Part shown: in pieces, positions 1 through 5,733 of the stretch | Position numbering within the stretch: position 1 is the stretch's first letter | Layout of the letters: every line of letters starts with the position of its first letter | Position numbers and translations under genes: made by a program | Source of the DNA: JBBDRW01 sp040905265 | GTDB taxonomy: Bacteria; Bacteroidota; Rhodothermia; Balneolales; Balneolaceae | NCBI GenBank assembly: GCA_040905265.1 | Contig: JBBDRW010000061.1 | Coordinates: 1-8,444, forward strand | DNA length: 8,444 nt | Direction of reading: 5' to 3' | Notes under the pieces: generated by a model | What the model saw: only the letters and a program-made list of their open reading frames with translations | Database searches by the model: none | Told to the model about the DNA's origin: nothing

Positions 1-1049
1 GATATCTTGGCGAGGATATTGATGTTTTGTACGATTTTATCCACAGCGGGGATGAATCCAAACGAGAATACAACAACCGGACCGTGCGCGACACGGAGAT
101 GGCTGAAAATCTGGACCGTATTACCGGCGACTACAATGAGTTTTGGGCTGGCCGGGATTATCTGAATCAGATGGAACCACTGAAAGCTCCCGTATTGATG
201 GCTCACGCATTTAATGACTGGAATGTGATGCCGGAACATAGCTATCGAATTTATCAAAGGCTGAAAGAGATGGACGTTCCTTCGATGATCTACTATCACC
301 AGGGCGGGCATGGCGGAGAGCCTCCGTTTTGGCTGATGAACATGTGGTTTACCCGGTATCTGTATGGTGTAGAGAATGGTGTCGGGGAGCTGCCGCGCTC
401 ATGGATTGTACGGGAGAGAGATGACCGTTTTGAACCGACTCCATACGAAGAGTATCCCCATCCCCAAGCTGAGCCGGTTTCGCTCTATCTTACGCCGGGA
501 GCACCGGAGAGAGGCGGCCTGACCTTGGAGCGGCAGACAGGCCAGGGGAGAGAGACGCTGGTTGACAATGTCTCGTTTACCGGTACAACACTTGCGCGAG
601 CCGAATGGACCAATCACCGGTTGATCTATCTCACACCGGAGCTTGCCGATTCAATTCATATTTCCGGTATTCCACGTGTCACGGTCACACTCGCCAGCAG
701 CAAACCGGCGGCGAACCTTTCGGTCTGGCTCGTCTCTCTTCCGTGGCAGGATGGAGGACAGGCCCGTATTACGGACAATATCATCACCCGTGGCTGGGCA
801 GATCCTCAAAATCATAGCTCAATTTGGGAGAGTGAACCGCTTGAACCCGGTACATTTTATACGGTTTCATTTGACCTTCAGCCGGATGATCAGATCATAC
901 CTGCCGGCAGCCGGATCGGACTGATGATCTTTTCGAGCGACCGGGAGTATACGCTCTGGCCGGAACCGGGAACAGAGTTGACCATCGATCTCGACCAGAC
1001 GACCCTTACACTGCCTGTTGTAGGTGGATCGAGGGCGTTTTCGGAATAA
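1..1049 (+). CDS. CocE/PepX-type (S15) serine peptidase or hydrolase, 3' part
   Basis: This is the C-terminal 348 residues of a protein whose start lies left of the window; the reading frame is open from base 3 and ends at TAA 1047-1049. It resembles Xaa-Pro dipeptidyl-peptidase/CocE-type alpha/beta hydrolases, which cut dipeptides from X-Pro N-termini or hydrolyse esters. Two elements of the catalytic triad are visible: Asp (codon 216-218) in AHAFNDWNV and His (codon 309-311) in QGGHGGEP. The nucleophilic Ser and its GxSxG-type motif must be upstream. After the short helical segment PPFWLMNMWFTRYLYG, roughly the last 220 residues are strand-rich and match the PepX C-terminal beta-sandwich (for example TLASSKPAANLSVWLV and AGSRIGLMIFSSD). 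Homologues of this type are usually about 600-650 residues and often exported, but the signal peptide region is not visible. Substrate is not determinable: peptidase and esterase members share this architecture. No clear terminator follows. Confidence 0.9.
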   Translation, partial: YLGEDIDVLYDFIHSGDESKREYNNRTVRDTEMAENLDRITGDYNEFWAGRDYLNQMEPLKAPVLMAHAFNDWNVMPEHSYRIYQRLKEMDVPSMIYYHQGGHGGEPPFWLMNMWFTRYLYGVENGVGELPRSWIVRERDDRFEPTPYEEYPHPQAEPVSLYLTPGAPERGGLTLERQTGQGRETLVDNVSFTGTTLARAEWTNHRLIYLTPELADSIHISGIPRVTVTLASSKPAANLSVWLVSLPWQDGGQARITDNIITRGWADPQNHSSIWESEPLEPGTFYTVSFDLQPDDQIIPAGSRIGLMIFSSDREYTLWPEPGTELTIDLDQTTLTLPVVGGSRAFSE

Positions 1050-1176
1050 ATGGGTTGATGATTCGGAACCGTACCGGCTGATCAAGAAGTCCGACAAACT
1101 CCTGGTTTACGAAATTTCCAGGTGTGACGATACCTGTTTCCGGAAGTTTTCTATTTGGATCTATTTCTTTTATCAT
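1006..1176 (-). CDS. Small unknown ORF with strong RBS (56 aa), doubtful
   Basis: I do not recognise this ORF. Read on the minus strand from ATG 1176-1174 it encodes 56 residues beginning MIKEIDPNRKLPETGIVTPG and ends at TAA 1008-1006. An AAGGAG element lies 8 bases before the ATG, the best ribosome-binding site in the window. The ATG overlaps the stop of the upstream minus-strand ORF as ATGA, the classic arrangement for translational coupling. Its last 44 bases overlap, tail to tail, the 3' end of the S15 hydrolase gene. There is no signal peptide, membrane segment or recognisable domain. It could be a real small gene, the 5' remnant of a longer one, or chance. The good RBS and coupling argue for it; the short length and lack of similarity to anything I know argue against. 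Confidence 0.25.
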   Translation of the reverse strand: MIKEIDPNRKLPETGIVTPGNFVNQEFVGLLDQPVRFRIINPFIPKTPSIHLQQAV

Positions 1177-1351
1177 ATTAACGTCTCCTTCAAGTCAGTA
1201 TCGGTTGTATTGGGGGTGGAGTTTGGATCCGGAACGCCCTGTATTGGAGCGTTCAAAAGTGGTTCTTTGGCACGAATAACACGTACTTCGGTAATAAAAG
1301 AACGTTCCCTGTCCCCGGGGACCCGGGGCGATTCAAAAAAATGCGGATAAT
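1050..1351. other. 302-bp gap between hydrolase and sensor kinase
   Basis: No convincing plus-strand gene is present: the frame open across 1024-1350 overlaps the end of the hydrolase, is rich in Cys, Arg and Ser, and has no recognisable motif. The only coding-like signal is the pair of coupled minus-strand ORFs listed separately. Close to the kinase start are a 12-bp perfect palindrome GTCCCCGGGGAC (1311-1322), immediately followed by another CCCGGGG, and then an A7 run (1335-1341). No clear sigma-70-like or Bacteroidota-type promoter and no Rho-independent terminator could be assigned, so how the kinase gene is transcribed is not evident. Confidence 0.5.
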
Positions 1352-1370
1352 ATGGGGTCACACGAATCAC
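1173..1370 (-). CDS. Small unknown ORF or gene remnant (65 aa), doubtful
   Basis: I do not recognise this ORF. On the minus strand it reads from GTG 1370-1368 for 65 residues (VIRVTPYYPHFFESP...) and stops at TGA 1175-1173, overlapping the ATG of the next minus-strand ORF by four bases. The frame stays open upstream to about base 1412, inside the histidine kinase gene, but offers no better start and no Shine-Dalgarno site. The C-terminal third is Pro/Asn/Thr/Asp-rich (PDPNSTPNTTDTD), like a linker or tail. It could be the 3' end of a gene whose 5' part was lost when the kinase gene arrived. It occupies a region with no plausible plus-strand gene, which is the main reason to list it. Confidence 0.18.
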   Translation of the reverse strand: MIRVTPYYPHFFESPRVPGDRERSFITEVRVIRAKEPLLNAPIQGVPDPNSTPNTTDTDLKETLI

Positions 1371-3805
1371 ATCACTCAGAAAGAAAGTATCAGGCTCTGT
1401 TCGAAAATTCGATTACAGCCCTGTTCATCACGAAACCTGACGGATCCATTCTGGAAGCTAACAACGCAGCGTGCAGGATGTTCGGATATACACATGAAGA
1501 GATTTGTGAACTGGGCAGGGAGGGGATTATCTCTGCTGATACACCCGGCCTGGCAGAAATGTTGAAAGAGAGACGTGAGAAGGGGAGTGTAAAAGGGGAG
1601 CTGATCGGAATCAGAAAGAACGGAGACCGGATCTTTTGTGAATTCTCGAGCTCGCTTTATAAAGCTGCAGATGGTGAAGTGCTGGCCTGCGTAACCCTGG
1701 TGGAGACTACTAAAAAAAAACTGGTAGAAGAGCGCCTGGAGAGTGTAATAAACAATGTCCCCGGAGTTGTTTTCGCTATGGACAGTACCGATCTCAAGCA
1801 GGCCAGACTGGAGATGGAACTCCTCATCGACAACACGGATGAGTCGTTTATACTGATGGATAAAGATCTCCGGATACTGTCATTCAATACCCAGTTTGAC
1901 AGGCTTTATCAGGACTATTTTGGAAAAAAAGTCCGAAAAGGGGAGTCGATACTCGACTATGCCCGGACTGATCGCAGGGAGAAAGTTCGGAAAATTTATG
2001 AACGGGTTTTGAAGGGTGAAACAGAACACTCTTTGCTTACAGTACCCCTTTCGGATGGTTCGGAAAAGATTATATCCATCACCTACAAACCGGCCAGAGG
2101 TGATCATAATGAGATTGTCGGAGCATTTGTCACTGCTTCCGATGTAACGAAGGAGACCTATGCGCGCAGAGAACAGAAGGCTGCGGAAGCTCAAATATTA
2201 TCGAAAACACGTCAGCTCGATGTGATCGCTGAGTTCAACAGCCGGTTGATCAAGGAAAACAGCTGGCAGCGTGCTCTGAAAAAATCTCTGGAGTCATTTG
2301 GAAGAGTGGTATCGGCAGACCGGGTCTACTATTTTGAGAATGACTTTACGTCCGAAAAACCCGGCCCTGTGACTACCATGATTATGGAGTGGACTTCCGG
2401 CGCTGTCACTTCGGAGCTGGATAATCCATTGCACCAAAAGCTCCTGTTTGACGATATTCGTCTATTTATCGATGAATTGATCGCCGGGGAACCGTTTAAT
2501 CGGATTGTACGTGAAATTGAGGATGAATCGTTTCGCGAGTTCCTGAAAGCACAACAGGTGAAATCACTCCTTGCTCTGCCGGTTTATGCCGGGAACCGGT
2601 TCAGAGGGTTTATCGGTTTTGACGACTGTACAGATGAGAGAGTCTGGAGTGCGGAAGAGGTTTCATTTCTGCAGACGATCATCCTGAATCTGGCAGGCGC
2701 TATCGAGAATAAAGATTCAGAAATGGCCTTGCAGGCTGCTTTTGACGAGAAGAACGAAATTCTGGAGAGGATCGGAGACGGTTTCTTTGCTGTTGACAGC
2801 TCGTTTACGGTCACCTACTGGAACAAACAGGCGGAAAAGCTGCTCTTTACAAACAGAGAGGAGATTCTTGGTGAGGATCTTTGGAGCCGTTTCGACAAAT
2901 CGATCGCAAAGGAATCCTACCGGAATTACAAACGTGCGATGGAAGAACAGGTTTCACTCTATTTTGAGGATTACTATGAACCGATAGATCGCTGGTTCGA
3001 TGTAAACGTCTACCCGTCGCTGAATGGCTTGTCGGTCTTCTTCAAGGATAAGACAGATGAGAAGCAGGCTGATCTTGCATTCAAAGAGCTCTACCGGGAA
3101 TTGGAACTGCGTTCCAAAGAGCTGGCCGCGTCCAATGCCGAGCTGGAGCAGTTTGCGTTTGTTGCCTCTCATGATCTGCAGGAACCACTCCGGATGATTA
3201 CCAGTTTTCTGGCTCAACTTGAGAAGAAGTATGATGCCGTTCTGGATGAGAAGGGAAAAAAGTATATCTATTTTGCAATCGACGGTGCCAAACGGATGCG
3301 ACAGATCATTCTGGACCTGCTCGAATTTTCACGAGTTGGCCGGGTAGAATCCGAACGGGAGGAGGTCGACCTGAACGAGTTGATTCATGAGGTTCTATCG
3401 TTAAACAGAAAGTTGATTGAGGAATCAGATGCGAATATAAAGCTTGATCAATTGCCGGTGATTACGGCGGCAAAGAGCCCGATTCGACAACTGTTTCAGA
3501 ATCTGATTCAAAACGCCATAAAATATCAGGATAACGGGACCCGGCCTGTCATTCAGATTACCTGTCAGGAGAGGGTGGATGAGTGGCAGTTTTCTGTCCG
3601 GGATAACGGCATCGGGATCAAACAGGAGTATTCGGAAAAAATTTTTACGATCTTTCAGAGACTGCATGGGAAAGAAGAGTACAGTGGCACCGGTATGGGG
3701 CTTGCTATCTGCAAAAAAATAGTGGAAGATCATGGAGGTAATATAGGCGTGAAATCGGCAATAGGGGAAGGAAGTACATTTTACTTTACAATACGAAAAC
3801 CCTGA
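1352..3805 (+). CDS. Multi-sensor histidine kinase (PAS-PAS-GAF-PAS-HisKA-HATPase)
   Basis: An 817-residue sensor kinase with no signal peptide or membrane segment, so probably cytosolic. Domains in order: PAS 1 (about 11-123), a vestigial PAS fragment (about 128-151), PAS 2 (about 152-270), GAF (about 283-455), PAS 3 (about 460-572), a coiled-coil linker, HisKA (about 595-665) and HATPase_c (about 700-817). The phospho-acceptor is His607 in FVASHDLQEPLRM. The ATP lid motifs are intact: N box around Asn721 (NLIQNAIKY), G1 box DNGIGI at Asp751, and G2 box GTGMGL at Gly779. It should therefore be able to autophosphorylate; the signal is unknown. No receiver domain or response regulator gene is in the window, so it is an orphan here. 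The ATG at 1352 lacks a Shine-Dalgarno site, but the frame is closed upstream by TAA 1295-1297 and no ATG, GTG or TTG lies between. The protein enters PAS 1 after only about ten residues (SERKYQALFENS), a sequence that normally follows a linker, so a longer N-terminus may have been lost. Confidence 0.93.
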   Translation: MGSHESHHSERKYQALFENSITALFITKPDGSILEANNAACRMFGYTHEEICELGREGIISADTPGLAEMLKERREKGSVKGELIGIRKNGDRIFCEFSSSLYKAADGEVLACVTLVETTKKKLVEERLESVINNVPGVVFAMDSTDLKQARLEMELLIDNTDESFILMDKDLRILSFNTQFDRLYQDYFGKKVRKGESILDYARTDRREKVRKIYERVLKGETEHSLLTVPLSDGSEKIISITYKPARGDHNEIVGAFVTASDVTKETYARREQKAAEAQILSKTRQLDVIAEFNSRLIKENSWQRALKKSLESFGRVVSADRVYYFENDFTSEKPGPVTTMIMEWTSGAVTSELDNPLHQKLLFDDIRLFIDELIAGEPFNRIVREIEDESFREFLKAQQVKSLLALPVYAGNRFRGFIGFDDCTDERVWSAEEVSFLQTIILNLAGAIENKDSEMALQAAFDEKNEILERIGDGFFAVDSSFTVTYWNKQAEKLLFTNREEILGEDLWSRFDKSIAKESYRNYKRAMEEQVSLYFEDYYEPIDRWFDVNVYPSLNGLSVFFKDKTDEKQADLAFKELYRELELRSKELAASNAELEQFAFVASHDLQEPLRMITSFLAQLEKKYDAVLDEKGKKYIYFAIDGAKRMRQIILDLLEFSRVGRVESEREEVDLNELIHEVLSLNRKLIEESDANIKLDQLPVITAAKSPIRQLFQNLIQNAIKYQDNGTRPVIQITCQERVDEWQFSVRDNGIGIKQEYSEKIFTIFQRLHGKEEYSGTGMGLAICKKIVEDHGGNIGVKSAIGEGSTFYFTIRKP

Positions 3806-3992
3806 AGTTGTTTTCAGGAGCCTTTGCAAAACTCTTCGGTTTGCATCAGACGTTTCATTAAGGAAAAGACAATACGGGATCGGTATCTATCTGGTACACA
3901 GGCAAATCACATCTCTGGGAGCGGAGATTGATGCAGAGAGTGAAGTGGACAAAGGTACTACTTTTACGATCCGGTTCCGGAGTGATGAGTGA
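3806..3992 (+). pseudogene. Decayed C-terminal remnant of a second histidine kinase
   Basis: The remnant starts right after the intact kinase gene. One frame reads KLFGLHQTFH (3829-3858) and hits TAA at 3859-3861; after it, GKD continues and then the frame shifts. From 3873 the shifted frame reads YGIGIYLVHRQITSLGAEID and goes on through AESEVDKGTTFTIRF to TGA 3990-3992. Together these match the end of a HATPase_c domain of the kind common in Bacteroidota PAS kinases, with the LFGLyqrFH lid, the G2 box (GIGIYLV) and the final GTTFTI strand. The H, N and G1 boxes are absent, so no kinase activity is possible. The family pattern differs from the intact kinase next door (FQRLHGKEEYSGTGMGLAICK), so it is not a simple duplication of that gene's end. 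It probably records deletion of most of a neighbouring kinase gene. Its upstream limit is uncertain; nothing kinase-like is clear before about 3829. Confidence 0.82.
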
Positions 3993-4001
3993 ATTCAATC
4001 G

Positions 4002-4030
4002 TTGACCGGAACATACCGATACAGTATGTT
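4002..4030 (+). promoter_or_regulatory. Sigma-70-like promoter candidate for the phosphoesterase gene
   Basis: TTGACC (4002-4007) and TATGTT (4025-4030) are separated by 17 bases, matching five and four positions of the classical -35 and -10 hexamers. Transcription would begin around 4037, about 25 bases before the ATG at 4063. If the organism belongs to Bacteroidota, its main sigma factor prefers a different -7 element (TAnnTTTG), which is not present, so this match could be chance. The inverted repeat at 4005-4035 covers both elements. Confidence 0.3.
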
Positions 4031-4035
4031 CCGGT
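4005..4035. repeat. Perfect 12-bp inverted repeat (operator or hairpin)
   Basis: ACCGGAACATAC (4005-4016) and GTATGTTCCGGT (4024-4035) are exact reverse complements separated by seven bases (CGATACA). One G-T and one T-A pair could lengthen the stem. It lies between the kinase remnant and the phosphoesterase start (27 bases before the ATG). No T-run follows on either strand, so a standard Rho-independent terminator is unlikely. Its overlap with a promoter-like sequence suggests an operator for a dimeric regulator, with half-sites about 19 bases apart centre to centre. It could also act as a hairpin ending or protecting transcripts. Confidence 0.75.
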
Positions 4036-4062
4036 TATCCTTAAACCTATTGGAATGAAACG

Positions 4063-5655
4063 ATGAATTCGATTTGTACCCATTTCATTCATATTTGTCT
4101 CTCACTGTTCATTGCTGTTTCCCTGCACGCACAATCCCCCGGGCCGGAGTATGCAGGAGGGGTCGTATGCGAGGACGGAAACCGGAACGGAACCTGTGAT
4201 CCCGGTGAGCCGGGTGTGGCAGGCGTGATGGTCTCCAACCAGCAGGATGTCGTACTGACAGGTGAAGATGGGTCATACAGGATTCCCGCAGAGGATGAGT
4301 CGATACTCTTTATTACAAAACCGGCAGGATATGACCTCCCCGGGAATACTGAGAATCTGCCAATCTTCTACCACATCTATCAGCAAGAGGGTTCTCCGGA
4401 ACTTGATTACAGGGGAGTGGAGCCAAGCGGCCCGTTACCGAGGCCGCTGAATTTTACATTGATCCCGTCTGAGAAAAAGGAGTCGTTTACTGCATTCGTA
4501 TTCGGAGATCCACAGCCGAGAGATCACCGTGAACTCTCCTTTTTCAGAGATGATATCGTATCTGAACTCACGGGCCGGGATGCAGATATGGCACTTGTTT
4601 TGGGAGATATTATGTTTGATGATCTGTCGATGTATGAGCGTTACAACCGGATGATGATGACGCTGGAGATGCCAATTTATAATATCATTGGCAACCACGA
4701 TGTCAATTTTGATGCGGATCGCGCCTATCCGGATGATCCCAATCGGTTTGCAAAAGAGACCTACAAGCGGCATTACGGGCCTGCCTACTTTTCGTTTGAG
4801 TATGGAGACGTTCATTTTATCGCTCTTGATAATATGAATTATCTGGGAAGAGACGATTCTGGCCGATACCGCTATCGGGGATATATCGATGAGATACAGT
4901 TGGAGTGGATCGAGAATAATCTTCGGAATGTGGAGCGGGATAAGTTGATCGTTCTACTGGCCCATATCGGGCTCTATTCAATGGATAGTTCGGCGCAGAG
5001 CCTGAATACGGTAAATCGCGAAGCGTTGATTGAATTGCTGGATGAATGGGATCAAGTCCTTTTTCTGGGAGGGCATAGGCATGTAACCATCCATAACTTC
5101 CTGGGTCAGGAGTTTGGAAGAAACAATCCAAATCCGATTCATCATATTGCGACAACGGCTGCCAGCGGTTCCTGGTGGCGCGGCCCTCTGAACAAACAGG
5201 GTATTCCTGTTGCTACTCAGATGGATGGAGTCCCGAACGGGTACCATCTGTTCGAGTTTGAAGGAAACAGCTATCGGGAGCGATACCAGGCTGCCGGTTT
5301 CAGTCCGGACTTTCAGCTACGAATCGAATCACCAGCCAGTTCACTTACCGTTGCAGAAGCAGAAGAGAGAGAAATTTTGGTCAATTTCTTCAATGGTACA
5401 GAAGATGCAAGAGTCTGGGTTCAGATAAACGGGGAGTCATGGAGTGAGATGGAGAGACTCGAAGCCTGGCCTTCCCCTTTCTACGTCTCGCTCTATGATA
5501 ACTACGAGGGCCCCTGGAGTGCTCCGATGCAGACCAACCACATATGGAGGGCTGATCTGCCGCAGCTGCAACCTGGTATCTATACGATCAGGGTTCAGGC
5601 CGTGGATCGTTATGGCCAGGAGTTCAAAGAATCGACAATTATAGAAATTGAGTAG
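4063..5655 (+). CDS. Secreted calcineurin-like metallophosphoesterase
   Basis: A 530-residue exported phosphoesterase. Residues 1-23 form a signal peptide (hydrophobic core ICLSLFIAVSL, then HA before Gln24). The N-terminal domain (about 29-125) has an SdrD-B-like start, DGNRNGTCDPGEPGVAG, with DGSY, as in the N-terminal domain of calcineurin-like phosphoesterases. The metal-binding catalytic core runs from about 145 to 345 with all the usual motifs: FGDPQ (Asp149), GD (Asp182), GNHD (Asn211, His212), AH (His301) and GGHRH (His338, His340). The last 110 residues or so form a beta-rich C-terminal domain as in this family, so the length is normal and the gene looks intact. It should hydrolyse a phosphoester outside the cytoplasm using two metal ions; the substrate is unknown. 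The ATG at 4063 has only a weak GGAA about ten bases upstream but places the signal peptide correctly. The next gene follows after 78 bases on the same strand with no clear terminator between, so co-transcription is likely. Confidence 0.93.
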   Translation: MNSICTHFIHICLSLFIAVSLHAQSPGPEYAGGVVCEDGNRNGTCDPGEPGVAGVMVSNQQDVVLTGEDGSYRIPAEDESILFITKPAGYDLPGNTENLPIFYHIYQQEGSPELDYRGVEPSGPLPRPLNFTLIPSEKKESFTAFVFGDPQPRDHRELSFFRDDIVSELTGRDADMALVLGDIMFDDLSMYERYNRMMMTLEMPIYNIIGNHDVNFDADRAYPDDPNRFAKETYKRHYGPAYFSFEYGDVHFIALDNMNYLGRDDSGRYRYRGYIDEIQLEWIENNLRNVERDKLIVLLAHIGLYSMDSSAQSLNTVNREALIELLDEWDQVLFLGGHRHVTIHNFLGQEFGRNNPNPIHHIATTAASGSWWRGPLNKQGIPVATQMDGVPNGYHLFEFEGNSYRERYQAAGFSPDFQLRIESPASSLTVAEAEEREILVNFFNGTEDARVWVQINGESWSEMERLEAWPSPFYVSLYDNYEGPWSAPMQTNHIWRADLPQLQPGIYTIRVQAVDRYGQEFKESTIIEIE

Positions 5656-5733
5656 TGAAATGGTTACGGTATAAACCAATGATCTTGACCAAAAATCCTG
5701 GTTTTTCAAAGGCTTCTACAAATAAAACCTGAC

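Noticed and set aside
1024..1350. Plus-strand open frame of 108 codons between the hydrolase and the kinase
   Set aside because: It overlaps the hydrolase end out of frame, has no RBS or recognisable motif, and has an unusual Cys/Arg/Ser-rich composition.
1341..1565. Alternative plus-strand ATG at 1341 giving 74 codons
   Set aside because: It overlaps the start of the kinase in another frame. The kinase frame carries a clear PAS domain from residue 11, and this frame matches nothing.
3425..3829. Minus-strand frame of 134 codons over the kinase 3' end
   Set aside because: It is antisense to the conserved HATPase_c domain and has no recognisable product.
4005..4035. Inverted repeat as a Rho-independent terminator for the kinase
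   Set aside because: The stem is strong but no T-rich tract follows on either strand, so this reading is less likely than an operator or structural hairpin.
5656..5733. Possible terminator or promoter between the phosphoesterase and GH106 genes
   Set aside because: Only 4-6 bp stems can be drawn, and a TTGACC at 5685 has no matching -10 element at usable spacing.
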